DNA from: Sinonovacula constricta
Lineage: Eukaryota; Mollusca; Bivalvia; Cardiida; Solecurtidae
NCBI GenBank assembly: GCA_007844125.1
Contig: CM017557.1
Span: 57,302,857-57,366,856, forward strand
DNA length: 64,000 nt
Reading direction: 5' to 3'
Part shown: positions 51,801-61,900 of the stretch, piece by piece
Position numbering within the stretch: the stretch's first letter is position 1
Layout: each line of letters opens with the position of its first letter
Made by a program: the position numbers and the translations under genes
Notes under the pieces: generated by a model
The model's input: the letters and a program-made list of their open reading frames with translations, nothing else
Database searches by the model: none
Told to the model about the DNA's origin: nothing

Positions 51801-54800
51801 TGTGACACTGGGCATGATCTCCGCCGTTCACTAAATAGGTGTGGTTATAGTGTCAATCAAGGGATTACAGTTTGTGGCGGTTGCCTTTTTACACCATGAG
51901 GCGGGGCACGAAATTATCGTCGCGACCAATTAACACTGATTGGCAGTGATCTGTTTCGGTAAGCTGCACACATACACACGCAGATGCTGGTCGCTTGCAG
52001 TAGGATAAATTGCGTAATCAAATGATCGGCTGGTAGCTACTGTCTGGGGCAGTCTTTAGGTAGAATGAGATTAAGTCTGTCGGGAACATCAAAGCGGGAG
52101 AATTGATGTGCTCAGCGTGAGGCGTGAGACAGACCCTTGATATCGGGAGGCTCCCGGCGAAATCGGGAAACATCACATGTCTGTGTGTTGGAATAACAAT
52201 GGGGCCGAATGCTGAAAGGGCATGTGCTTGAACACCAACCTTGGGACTCCAAAATGTATGTCCTTGTCAGAAATAGAGTCAGGAAAAAAATCCTGAGGTG
52301 AAACTTTCTTACCATTTTTGGGAACTGGAATAATTTCTAAAATAATACCTCACATAATTTTGCTTCTGTAATTATCATTGCTCACTCAGCTGTCCATTAT
52401 CATCATTGTATACTGATGAGGAACAGCTACTCTGCACACACGGTCACTATTCCTGGTCCATAAACTTTTAATGGACCGGGTCTATCGACTTTCACAATTA
52501 GTAAAAAAATATGCACTGTATGAATTGTAAAAAATGTAATGAAAGGTGTTTACAAACTATAATTTTTTTTTTAATATTTGGAAACTTGACAACACAATTA
52601 TGAAAAAACGGTCGGTATAATATAAGAAATAGTTCGCAACACTTCGGGCTCAATAACATTATATGGACTGGCTAGTCAGCCGAGAGAGTGATATGAACCT
52701 CAGCTATGCTTTGGTCCATATTACTCCCTTGCCTGACTAGCCAGTCCCTATAATACCATAGGACCCTCAGTGGTGTGAACTTTTTTCTTAACTAAACTTA
52801 TTTTCAGAGAATTGATGGAACTGGATGACTTCTGCCACGAATATGGCATCCAGTTGGTTCCAGTTCTAGAGGTGGCGCCCACTGTTCAGTATGAGGATGT
52901 GTCCCAGCTCTACTCTATCTTTCAGGACCTGCTAACATGTTTCAGTTATAATGAGTAAGTACATTCTGAACATAATCAAATCATTGTACATATCAGATGC
53001 AACATTTGTTAAAATTATTGATGCATATTGATGGAAATTACAAATACATTAATTTTAATAAATTAATTTCGCAATGTTAACAATTACCTTTACAAACTGT
53101 TAATCATGTTGTTTTTTCTTGCAAGTAAATTGGTCTCTGTTGATATTGTTGTTTTTATAATCTATCTGCCAACATAGTTAGTGATATCAAATAATAAAAA
53201 AGCTAGTATTCCAGATGAATTCAGAAAATTGCAGATATAACAACATTCCATAACCTTGAAGATCTCCTTTTAAGCTATTGTATCTATTTTACAGGCTTAA
53301 ACAGTTTGTTTGAAATATAAACAAACAAAATGAGTTATCAGTCATTCTTGTTTTGGTCAGTCATTTGAGCCATATTCTTTTTGTTTGAAAATGTTTTGTA
53401 CCAAGTGAACTGTTCCATGGAAGTTAGTATGGCTTAAAAGTTACTTGCAACACATAATTATTTATCATTCACTCTGACATTTACTCTGATTATATGGTAT
53501 ATCCCTTGTTTTTTAAACTTTTCTTAGACGGCAACCTCATACTAAATTATGTTTTAAACCTTGCAATGAGGGACAGTATCACCAGAAGTCATATAAATCC
53601 ATCATTGTAAAGCAAAGATCAGAACTCACTTCTTTTTTTATGTCTCCCATATGTCATTAAGGTCTTTTTCTATAGTTTGTCAGTGTTGTTTCTAAGTGCA
53701 TTAGTTTATGATGTTCCCCACACCATGAGGGGCGTTTCAAGTTACTCAGAAGTATTTACACCCAGAATAAAGGTTCAGTCTGTTTTGTTCTTATTTCCCT
53801 AGATTTGTCAGTGTGGAACCACAGTTGAGTAATGGTAACACAGACTTCATGACATGTTCATAATACATGTACATCATTAATTGTTCCTTTTTTTCCCCCT
53901 CGGGTTTGTCAGTGTGGAACTGCCGTTAAATAATATTATTTTTTGTGTATGGTAACAGGCTTCATGAGATGTTCATTATATATGTACATCATTAATTGTT
54001 CCCCTTTTTTCCCCCAGGTTTGTCAGTGTTGGACCTCGGTTGAGCAGTTTTCTGCTTGATGTTGGGGAGGATAATGAATTGAGTATGACAGAGACGTCAA
54101 CCATGTTACCGGTCCGCACTGACCAAACCCTGCAGCTGTGTGGCTACCCTCTACATGACCTTGACCCACGTGTCTTGTCACAGCTACCGCCACATTTAAT
54201 GCTGTCCGAGTATGGCGTGCAGGTGAGTTGGAGGTGGTAGTTGAGGTGGTGTGTGTATGTTTGATTTTGTAAAGATTTTCAACAGGTAGCAAAGTTTCTG
54301 CATTCTGAATTCAAGAAAAGTGGGTAATTTGTCTGTAAATGTATGTTTGCTGTTTTAGGATTTTTGTATGCCATACTAGGTATCATATTAAATTTTTATT
54401 TTCTAGAAAAGGTTCAGGTAGGAAGATGGAAGGATTGTTCTTTTTAAGTCACAGTTTTAATGCGTTTTTGCTTCTTTCACAATATGTAGCTAAAGCTATC
54501 ATTTATTTATGATGTGTTCATGTTTGAAGAGAATACTTTTTCTTGCAATCTGGGAGAAAATGTTTTCTTCTTGACTTTGGTTTTTTACAACAACATATTA
54601 TCCTTGTTTTTTGGAGTAGAGGGTGATAAAATGATAAAAAACGTGGGATTGAGTAGGGGCAACATTATCCTATCTAGTGTTTCATAACTCGTTTCATTCT
54701 GATCATAATTTTGTTTACCCAGAAAGATTGGTTACATTGTGCTGGTAAGAATAGGATGACAATAAAGGTGGTTTTAACAATTTGGAGCAGATTTGTTTCT

Positions 54801-57800
54801 TTCAAACAACAATATAAATGATTGTTATCTAAAAAGGTTTTGCAAAATTATGTTCATTAATGTCATACTTCTGTGTGAAAAGTGAAGCATAACACCACAC
54901 TAATTACAATATGTCCTTCCTATCTTAGCCACTCTGCATAGTAAGGTACTTTTAAACTAAGAAAACCATGTGACCACTTTCTTTTAAAATCAAGTTATAT
55001 TATCAGCTATGTCTGTTTTTTGTATAAATTCCCATCATGTGTATTTATAAATTTGGAAAGAATAAAAAAATTTAGAGCAATTTTTTTTTTTTTTTACAAT
55101 TTGCACTGTCTAACAATCAAGGTAGTGTTCAAAATCATCTTTATTTAGACTAAAGTGTTGTTGTTTTTTCAGAAATTACACTTTTATTCCACCTAATAGG
55201 GGTCCAGTTTTGTTAACTGTATTTATATAGTGGCAAACTGTTGGATACCACCTTTTATTCACATTTAAGGATTGTCTTTTTTGTTCAGTAAAGTGCTGAC
55301 AGCTTATAGTAAACAGGTGAGTTTGAGGAAGGTTTTATTACTTAAAGGCATCTTTTCTTGCATTGGTAGGAAGGTTGTATACTTAAATGGCAGTTTAGGT
55401 ATTGATATTTTGTCAAAGTTATCTCTGCATTAAGTCCTGACTAAGTATGATGTATGTATTTGTAATGGATTTAGGTGAATGAGGGACCATGAACTTTTTC
55501 CTCTGTAGTGTTGTTAGTGACCTAGAACAAACATGTCCTTTTTCTGTTTCCTGGTGTTCAGAGAGTAAAGTCTATTCGTTTCAGTTTAGAATATAGAGAT
55601 GATAATTTAATGACATTTTCTGTTACTGTAGTCTCTTCTGAAGTGTTTTCTTTTAACTTTTCTTTACTCAGAAAAAAGAAAAATACAAAAATTGCAAGTA
55701 AATAATGATATTGCAAGAGAAGTTGGCAACCTTAATACTCTTCTAAAGTGCTTAACATTTTTACCATTACCGGACCTTTTAGCGCAATCAGTAGAGCATC
55801 AGATCCCGGGCCGCAACATACCGAAATTGTAAAAAATGGCTGTGGTATAGCTTTCTTGCTAACACTCAAGCAAATATAAGGGTAGTGACATGATTTTTTG
55901 GTCCAGTGTCAGGATAATGTAACTGGGTTTAGTATTATGCCAGGTATTCACGGCATTCTATACACTGTGAAGGCAGCACTATATCTGCTTCAAGTGGAAA
56001 TACTGTTGGTGGTATGATTAACCCAATAAACAAACAATAAACAAATATTCTAAAGAATTTGATAACTCTGTAAAGAACTAAACTTGATAATTAAATTTGA
56101 AAATAAATAAATATTGGTGTGTTTTTTACTTTCAGGCTACTTATGACTATTCAGAATTTACCAGGCCACTTTCAAGTCATGGGTGAGTATTCTTAGTTTA
56201 AAAATCTAGAATCTTGTATTCTTTATAATATTAATTTAACATGAAGTGAAAATAGTAACAACAATTCAATTTTCTTTGTCCAATTAAACCTACTTAGCTT
56301 TGTGTTGATTTCCAATGTTTATTTCAGAGTCAGTTACTTTGTATGCCCTGGAACAGCTGCCTGGAACAGCCTTGCTGGATGCCCTGAGGCTGCCCTCACT
56401 AATGTGTACAATGCCATGAAATGTGCCCAGGAGGAGGGTGCCTTAGGACTAATTGTGTGTAACTGGTCTGGCAAAGGACATGTCACTCATCTCTCCTTCT
56501 CTTGGCCAGGATTCCTTATGGGGGCAGGACTTAGCTGGAACAACAACTGTCATTGGGTAAGCTTATAAGGGGCAGGTATTTCACCTCTCCTCTTGGTCAG
56601 GATTTCTAATGTGGGCTTTAGGGCTTAGCTGGAACAACAGCTGTCATTTTTCTCATAAATCATATCATATCATATCAGCAGGTCATTCACCACCTCCACT
56701 GGGTATTATTTTCTTCATTAATCCAACAAAAACTTCTTTTTTTTTTTTTTTTTTTTCATATGACACAGTTATGGTCATGTTGGCAAGAAAGAATATGCAA
56801 AGCAAAGGAAGAATACCCCAGACATGTCTATGTAGAATCACAAGTTGACCTAACCGCTCACCCCACAGCAGAAGTACTGCTTAAGTAAACAGAAAGACAC
56901 TAGTGAACAACACTATTTGGTCAGAAAAGGGTTTATCGATTATGTTATCTATTCATCATTTGTACCACCATGCCATGATTTTGTACCTTTGCAGGAATAC
57001 TGTTTAAGTAACTTGGAGGATCTATTAAACACCCATGTGTTTTGTGCAGAGAATGGTGTTGTGGGTCATACTGTGGTTGAACTAGGGAGGGCAGAGACAT
57101 ACCTGCTCAGATGTGCCAGATCTCAGGCAGGTAAGTCTTACAGGGATTGGTTATTCTCTAGGCATTATTTTATAGTAAGGTTGGATAGTAAGGCTGGATA
57201 TTCTCTGGTATGTGTAAATTGCATAGCTGGATAAGTCGTAAGCAGCTGAGTAAAAAATTCAGAAAAGAGCTTAGAAGTGCAGGTGAGCCAGATTAGAGGT
57301 AGGTAATTCTTACAGGGATCGATTACTTCCTAGACATTATTTTATTGAAAGGCTGGATAGGAAGGCTTGATATTCTGTGGTATGTGTAAAGTACATAGCT
57401 GAATAAGTTTCAAGCTGCTGACTTGACAATTCAGGAAGAAGCAGGTGTGCCAGATCTCCAGCATGTAAGTTTTACAGGCATTGTTTTATTCTTTAAGCCT
57501 TATATTATAGTTAGGCATCTTACAGATGTCTGAGATGAAAGTTCTCTAGTAAAAAAGGACTCTAGTGAGCTTAAATCACCCTTCTGCAGTGTGATTTTGA
57601 GACCTTTAATTATAATTTAGGTGGAGAGGGAGGGCAGAGACATAAAAAAAGTAATAGCGCATGCAAATATTTGGTGCACAGGATGTTGCTGTGAGTCATG
57701 CTGTGATTGAAATGGCTAGGTGGGAGACATTTCTTCTCAGGTGTGCTAGGGCTCAGGCAGTTCTACATGTATAAAATTCTCTTACAAGAAGCCAAATTGT

Positions 57801-60800
57801 ACCTCCTAGTCTCAATAGCTGTGGTTTTGAGAACCACATTAACCCAAGAATATGTGGGGCTCAGACTTACCTGCTTAGATGTGTTTGGCTCTGGCAGGTT
57901 GATTTGAGTGTAGTCATTTATATGACTACTGTTCTAGGTGAATGTGCAAGATAGAAAATGTTTGTCTTGTCAAAGTTCCACACAAGTGTATGATTACCAG
58001 CCACGGTGGAGGTGGGATACTTTAAACAAAAGCAAAAAAAGAGTGACAGCAGAATAGTATTTATTCTCTTTGAGAAATCAGTGAATAACTATAAGACACA
58101 GAATAAAATACTGCCTTAACATAATTGCAGCACTATAATTTCGAATTTTACAATGCGTTTATTTTTATATATTTTAAAATATCAAAAATACACCTCAAAT
58201 ACTGTGAATACCATCTATTACACAAAATGAAGTAAATAAAGAAAATACTATACTAATAACATTTCTATATATTCTCTCTTGTTTTTTTTTAAATTACTGA
58301 GCAAAGCCTTTTTTTTAGTTTCGAAACAGGAATATGATCTTAACACATTTCATACTGTCCCCTTTGTTGGTCCAGGTGATGACTGTTCTGACCTGCCTGC
58401 AGAGAACGGTTCCTTGTTATACAAATTCCTGCTGCAGCCCGACACTGCCTATATAGAGAACCTGTCTCCAGAAATACTGCAGGTAAACATTTAACCTTTA
58501 ATACTATTTTGCAAGTAAACTGTAATTTGACTGCAGCGTAAGCAGTTCATTGGTAAAGGCATACAAAAAGAGGGTACTAGTTTTAATTATAAGACTGGAC
58601 AGGAGATATAAGACCCTAGACTAGACTATTTGGTTTGCAATACCATAAAAAGATACAAACAGATGAATGGTTCTTCCCAGAAAGTGGAACATACTAGGAA
58701 TTAGGGATGTCATCAATTCTATCTTTTCCAACATAGATGGTATTGATATATCAAGACAATTATTGACGATTTATCAATATCTTGATACATTTTAAATATT
58801 ACATTGTAATTAGGACTAGTTACTTGCTATGTCTTTGTTTGGTGCCTTTTATTTTTCTTCACCTATATGACCATAATTGTGTCCTTGCGATGTACATAAG
58901 AACAAAACAATATTTTAAAGTGTATTGATAATCGATTGGCAAACATATATTTGCGATACATTTTTCCTTGCAGAAAGTAACTCGCCACATACGGAAGTGT
59001 CAGGCTGAGCTCAAGACAGTAACAGACCTCGGCTGTAAGCAGGGAGCCAGTGTTCTGGCAGAACTGAACCATACTTGTGACCTTATGCTGCTGGCTGTCA
59101 AGTAGGTGGCCTCGTATAACACTGGTTCTTCTAGTTGTTGTTTCACAAAGATAAATAGCTCATTATGATTTCTTTTCCAAAAGGAGTAAATTCAAAAACT
59201 ATTTAGAGCAACTATATTGTTTTGTGTCTGATGACAATGAAGTTGTTAACCTGGGCGGGCAGGCGGAGTCTAACAGCAGGTTTCCGGTCAAAAACTTCAG
59301 TTTGGATAAACCAATATTGCTGAAACTTAGGATAAAGCAAGCTTGCATGCAGACCTAGCATGGGGTTGGATTTGGGGCTAGTCGGTTCAAAGTCACTGTT
59401 ACTAAAATTAGAAAAAAAGTTTCTGCTTAATAATTTGTGTTAAATTGTTAAATCATTGAAAATCTGGTTTCGTGGCACGGCCACGTTTCTTGTTTTATTT
59501 TTAAAGCCATTTTAGTCAGGAAGTCCAAATGAGTAATTTTTCTGTGTAACTACAATTGTTCCCTGCACGGGGCTTTTTCAGAGGTACTCAAACATAACTT
59601 AATGTTATTGACACAAAGAATTCACATTTTGAAATTCTGTTACCAATTGGTGAACAAGCTGTTTTCAGCCAAACCTGTCATCTTCGCCTGCTTGCTGTCA
59701 AGTTTATGGCAGTTTTACAATAATGTATTCTCACTAATCAATAATGTTTTATTATAATATGCATTATACACATCTTCACTATAAATTTTAGTTAAACAAA
59801 AAAACTGCTCACAGTATGCAAGCACTCAAGGCGGTATATGTTCTTAAAATGGACAGTGCCATTAACTATTGAAGGAGTGTTGGTAAACATTGAACATAAC
59901 GAAAAATTGCTATCAATTTACTGTATGTTATATAATTCTTTCAGATACATGTATATCCTATTCTCTTGTACAGGCTGGGCAGGTCTCTGGTACTGGCAGG
60001 AAAAAATCCCAACCCTGGAGGCCCCGCAGGTCTTAATGTCGTCAACATGGGTGTAACCAATCTTTCTCCAACTGTCAAAACCGACCACGCTAATAGGTGA
60101 GCTATGTTATGTTTGAGGCGCAAACTTCTTTGAACTTTGCTCAGTGTAAGTAATCTTGAAAGAGATTTAAGTGTATGGAGGGGCATTGCTTTAGAAAAGG
60201 TCTTGCTCTTAATAGTCATTTTACCAAAGAAAGATTTAGTTTTAGGTAAGTATTTTTAGAGACATTGCCATAGATAGATCTTAATTATAGGAAAGCATTG
60301 TTCTTAAGAGGCATTGTCATAGAAAGATGTTGTTTTAGAAAGGCATTGATTAGAGGGACATTGCTATAGAGACATTGCTTTCAAGGCAAGGCTTCAAGAA
60401 GTTGTGGGGGCTTCTGTGGCCGAGTGGCTGGAGTCCTCCTCAGCCCGTCATGACGTGGGTTCGAGTCCTGGTCAGGGCAGGAACCTCCATATGGGGAGGT
60501 TTTCCTGCTAACCTGCGGTGCACCAGTGGTTCTACCTAGGCATAAGTCTGAGGTCTTCACCAATAATATGACCGTAATTGTGTTGTTGCGACGTAACAAA
60601 AACAAAGTTGTTGCACAAGGTATTTATTGCTTAGGAAATGTTGCTTTTGTGAAGCTAGAACATTGAACACTTGTTTCTCTAGACATGCTTCATAAATGGC
60701 TCCTCTAGTAGGATGTTTTATATCAGTTTCTTGACTAAAGGTGAGATTTTCTAAGGGAGTGTTGCTCTAAAGAGGGATCTTGTAGAAGTTTTATTTTTGT

Positions 60801-61079
60801 GGAAAGGTGCTCAACACTTTTTTTTTTCTGGAGATTTTTTAAAACATGAGTTGCTCCAGAGTGTAATAAGTTAATATAATGAAATAAAGAAAGACAATTA
60901 GGATTTCATTATTAAAAATTAATTTCAGACTGCTGGAACTGCTGGAGGTGTATGAGAAGTTGTGGAGGGACAGATATCTTGAGCATGGTCTTCGGTTCTC
61001 TCTTGGAAACCTCCAAGCAACCATCAGACAGTTGATCCCAGAGGACGATCCAAGACTACAACACTCTGATGATTCATAG
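36821..61079 (+). CDS. Ankyrin-repeat / GH20 hexosaminidase-like fusion protein, 21 exons, 945 aa
   Basis: I assembled this from coding frame plus GT/AG junctions. Exons: 36821-36899, 39642-39724, 40148-40302, 41256-41386, 42353-42488, 43711-43853, 44400-44533, 44832-44994, 45823-46007, 46855-46965, 48250-48372, 49248-49312, 52808-52954, 54018-54222, 56136-56182, 56328-56556, 56995-57130, 58319-58482, 58974-59101, 59974-60096, 60929-61079. Every junction keeps frame; total 2838 nt. The start has A at -3 and an in-frame TAA at 36800-36802. Residues about 1-215 are ankyrin repeats (TPLH at 131-134 and 164-167, GADPS motifs). Residues about 216-290 are a Pro/Ser/Thr linker. Residues about 295-440 match the GH20b fold (LWPLPQ near the start; a Y-K-I strand and a TLLQLL helix near the end). 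Residues 441 to about 757 are the GH20 barrel (DWPMMAYRG, PGTAAW, NWSGKGH). The remainder is helical. No signal peptide is visible, so a cytosolic or nuclear location is inferred. Exon 18 could instead begin at 58376, which also keeps frame. Function unknown; a glycan-binding or hexosaminidase-related role is inferred from the fold. Confidence 0.88.
37151..37428 (+). mobile_element. SINE-A copy 1 (tRNA-derived)
   Basis: The tRNA-like head has an A box (TAGCTAAATTGGTAGAGTG) and a B box (GGTTCAAGTCC at 37206-37216), followed by a non-tRNA body that matches the copy at 46225-46499 almost throughout. Shared body words include GGACAGCAT, TATAATGGACC, GGGCACCTC and GGCAAATCCCAATCC. Orientation is the same as the host gene, within intron 1. 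Confidence 0.85.
40614..41066 (+). mobile_element. MITE-X copy c (intron 3)
   Basis: The start is GAAGGTGGTATGCAACTGTT followed by GGACCAAAG; the end is GGCAAACTGCCAGATACAAC. The interior has CAAACAACCAAATAAAATAT, GTGAAAAGTGAAGCAGTATG and ACTAAGAAACCACTT. About 450 bp; no open reading frame. Confidence 0.75.
42025..42170 (-). repeat. Dispersed repeat shared by introns 4 and 12 (copy 1)
   Basis: TTGTTAAATG, ACTTTTACATTTGGCTTGCA, GTGAATACCTTTGTCCAGTG and ATATGTTGCACTGCTCA recur at 51030-51120. Just to the right, GGGTTCGAACCTAAGACAC contains a B box on the minus strand (about 42197), suggesting a tRNA-derived SINE read in minus orientation. Confidence 0.6.
42610..42815. repeat. Tandem repeat of ~36 bp in intron 5
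   Basis: About five units of TATATTCATACAGAAAAGTG followed by CATA..AAGCAACT, the last ones more diverged. It lies 100 bp left of the pogo-type MITE. Confidence 0.8.
42918..43650. mobile_element. pogo/Tigger-type MITE in intron 5
   Basis: Inverted ends CAGTCAACTCTCGTTATCTC and GAGATAACAAGAGTTGACTG are flanked by TA on both sides (42916-42917 and 43651-43652), the duplication expected of the Tc1/mariner/pogo group. A second inner repeat, TTTTCTACGGTCCC, occurs in both arms. 733 bp; the short frames inside show no transposase motif. Confidence 0.85.
44100..44156. repeat. 27-bp direct duplication in intron 6
   Basis: GACTAATCCTTTCAGATATA plus TACGTT occurs twice in immediate succession. It looks like a recent small tandem duplication. 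Confidence 0.85.
46225..46499 (+). mobile_element. SINE-A copy 2 (tRNA-derived)
   Basis: This is the second copy of the family at 37151-37428, with A box AGTAGCTCAAGCGGTAGAGTG and B box TGTTCAAACCC near 46276-46286. It lies in intron 9 and is followed within about 25 bp by a SINE-B copy in the same orientation. No poly(A) tail separates them; SINE-A ends close to CCCAATCCGC. Confidence 0.85.
46523..46730 (+). mobile_element. SINE-B copy (tRNA-derived head, conserved 3' module)
   Basis: The B box is GGTTCGAGTCC at about 46560-46570. After it come GTCTTCCAGCTGAC, TGCCGGTGGTTCTACCCAGA and CTGGGGCCTTCCTCCA, the module found again at 12313-12421 (minus), 13400-13562, 32531-32660 and 60403-60608. 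The tail is A-rich (AAAAAACAAAACATAAAAC). Confidence 0.8.
47050..48150 (+). repeat. Minisatellite of about 55 bp in intron 10, derived from a SINE 3' module
   Basis: About 18-19 copies of a unit containing GGTCTTCCAGCTGGTCT, CAGTATGCCAGTGGTTCTAC and GATGATTGTCTGG. The same words in the same order form the conserved 3' part of SINE-B copies elsewhere in the window (46600-46665, 32548-32612, 60513-60560). The left flank (47050-47115, with GTCAGGGTGGAA and GAGTTTTTCC) resembles the SINE-B segment just before its core at 60470-60515. This suggests an inserted SINE whose core amplified in tandem. Open frames across it are incidental. Confidence 0.85.
51030..51125 (-). repeat. Dispersed repeat shared by introns 4 and 12 (copy 2)
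   Basis: ACTTTTACTTTTGGCTTGCA, GTGAATTCCTTTGTCCTGTG and ATATATTGCAATGCTCACTG match the copy in intron 4. No head region is recognisable here. Confidence 0.6.
51150..51700 (+). promoter_or_regulatory. Candidate intronic promoter-like patch with CRE and YY1-type sites
   Basis: A perfect CRE palindrome TGACGTCA at 51361-51368 follows AAAATGGCGCG, a YY1-like motif, with more CpG than the surrounding intron. An open frame from ATG 51389 runs 96 codons, to 51679. A donor-like GTAAATAC starts at about 51676, so reading through it would be needed for that stop. I do not recognise the peptide, and coding status is unproven. Confidence 0.3.
52650..52762. repeat. Long imperfect hairpin in intron 12
   Basis: GGACTGGCTAGTCAG at 52665-52679 pairs perfectly with CTGACTAGCCAGTCC at 52733-52747. 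The inner arms (GAGAGTGATATGAACC against GGTCCATATTACTCCC) extend the stem to about 38 bp around a short loop. Outer flanks (ATTATAT / CTATAATACC) also partly pair. Confidence 0.8.
53800..53940 (+). repeat. Two decayed upstream copies of the exon 14 5' end
   Basis: TTTGTCAGTGTGGAACCACAG followed by TTGAGTAATGG (about 53803) and TTTGTCAGTGTGGAACTGCC followed by GTTAAATAAT (about 53905) resemble the start of exon 14, TTTGTCAGTGTTGGACCTCG then GTTGAGCAG. Intervening sequence (ATTAATTGTTCC, CATGTACATCATTAATTG) is also repeated, so the unit is about 100-115 bp and includes the acceptor. The copies contain in-frame stops. Confidence 0.75.
54773..55257 (+). mobile_element. MITE-X copy d (intron 14)
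   Basis: It begins AAAGGTGGTTTTAACAATTT and ends AACTGTTGGATACCACCTTT. The interior has GTGAAAAGTGAAGCATAACA and TTTAAACTAAGAAAACCATG followed by TGACCAC. About 485 bp, one of the most complete copies. Confidence 0.8.
55768..56003 (+). mobile_element. SINE-C copy in intron 14
   Basis: The head has TTAGCGCAATCAGTAGAGCA (A-box-like); the B box is decayed. The body shares ACTCAAGCAAATATAAGG, GTCAGGATAATGT, GGCATTCTATACACTGTGAA and CTGCTTCAAGTGGA with the minus-strand copy at 63121-63430. Confidence 0.75.
56571..56655 (+). repeat. Decayed copy of the exon 16 3' end
   Basis: CACCTCTCCTCTTGGTCAGG, ATTTCTAATG and CTTAGCTGGAACAACAGCTG followed by TCATTTT match the end of exon 16 (TCTCCTTCTCTTGGCCAGG ... 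CTTAGCTGGAACAACAACTG). It begins 15 bp after the functional donor. Frame and donor are lost. Confidence 0.8.
57131..57910 (+). repeat. Series of decayed copies of exon 17 and its donor flank in intron 17
   Basis: The post-exon flank (CTTACAGGGATTGGTTATTC, GGATATTCTCTGGTATGTGT) recurs at about 57310-57390 and weakly near 57470. Exon 17 itself recurs degenerately at 57668-57760 (GTGAGTCATGCTGTGATTGA, CTTCTCAGGTGTGCTAGG, GCTCAGGCAG), in fragments at 57620-57645 (GGGAGGGCAGAGACATA) and at 57850-57900. None can replace the exon; all carry stops or lack sites. Confidence 0.7.
60403..60608 (+). mobile_element. SINE-B-related copy with a Ser/Leu-tRNA-like head
   Basis: The head reads GTGGCCGAGTGGCTGGAGTC, which looks like the D-arm/A-box region of a type II (Ser or Leu) tRNA, followed by B box GGGTTCGAGTCC. 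The 3' part holds the shared CACCAGTGGTTCTACCTAGG module and an ACAAAAACAAAG tail. It lies in intron 20. Its head is better preserved than in other SINE-B copies and may represent the full-length form. Confidence 0.75.
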
Positions 61080-61900
61080 CTATCATAATAGATTAGCATT
61101 ATTTGGAAAAACTATGGTTATTTTAACCATTTTCAAAGCATTATGGGGTTTTCTTTGTACTGGTATATTTCTAGGCAACTATGTGACATTAGTGCCAAGT
61201 GGGTGAACCAAAACGTTACAAATCCATTGACTCATAGCTCACTCATAAGATTAGATTTATTATTTGGGCCAAAAATAGACTAACTTGTTCTGTATTTGTT
61301 TGTTAGTTGTTTATAATAAAAGCACAGATTTTGTTTTTTTTCCCATATGAATCAAGGCAACAGTGAGACTGTTTATTCCAAAGATGGATCTAGGGGCTTG
61401 CCCCAGTTCTAACAGTAAAGAGTTCTTTACAATCATTATTTTACAGATATGCAATATTGATGGGACATTATAGTCTTTTTTTACAGACTTCATGTAGTTA
61501 CATTGTATCATTTATATAATATATATATAGACATCTATATTTATTAGTATCTTTTTTGCTAAATGAAACATCATTAGACCAGAAATAGTGAAAAATTTTG
61601 TAAACCATAGCTGATCTAGGTAGATGTAAAAAACGATGCCTATGCATGAATCTCACAATAGCTTTTATAGGGATGAAGAACCAATGAATCTAACTACTTT
61701 TACTCGTCTAATCATACTGATTCATCATTGTTAGACTTCGCAAACTGCATTATTTATCAGCTTTCTTGTTACTAATTTTCCAGATTACACCTTTTTCAGC
61801 AATATTTCTAACATTTGTATTAACTTTACAACTAAATCAAATCTAATTGTCCATTTGCTCATACATAAACAAATGGCAATAATAAAGTACTTATTCAATG
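61080..61900 (+). promoter_or_regulatory. 3' UTR and candidate polyadenylation signals of the ankyrin-GH20 gene
   Basis: After the TAG at 61077-61079 the sequence is AT-rich and non-coding. AATAAA hexamers occur at 61315-61320 and 61881-61886; the first, about 240 bp after the stop, is the likeliest signal. More such hexamers follow by chance in this AT-rich stretch, so the true 3' end is uncertain. Confidence 0.4.

Noticed and set aside
58319..58375. Choosing the later acceptor (58376) for exon 18
   Set aside because: Not excluded, but the acceptor at 58317-58318 has a stronger T-tract and the extra 19 codons are open and protein-like; either keeps frame.
60403..60480. Functional tRNA-Ser/Leu gene
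   Set aside because: The head looks tRNA-like, but the acceptor arm does not close and it leads into the SINE-B module and tail.
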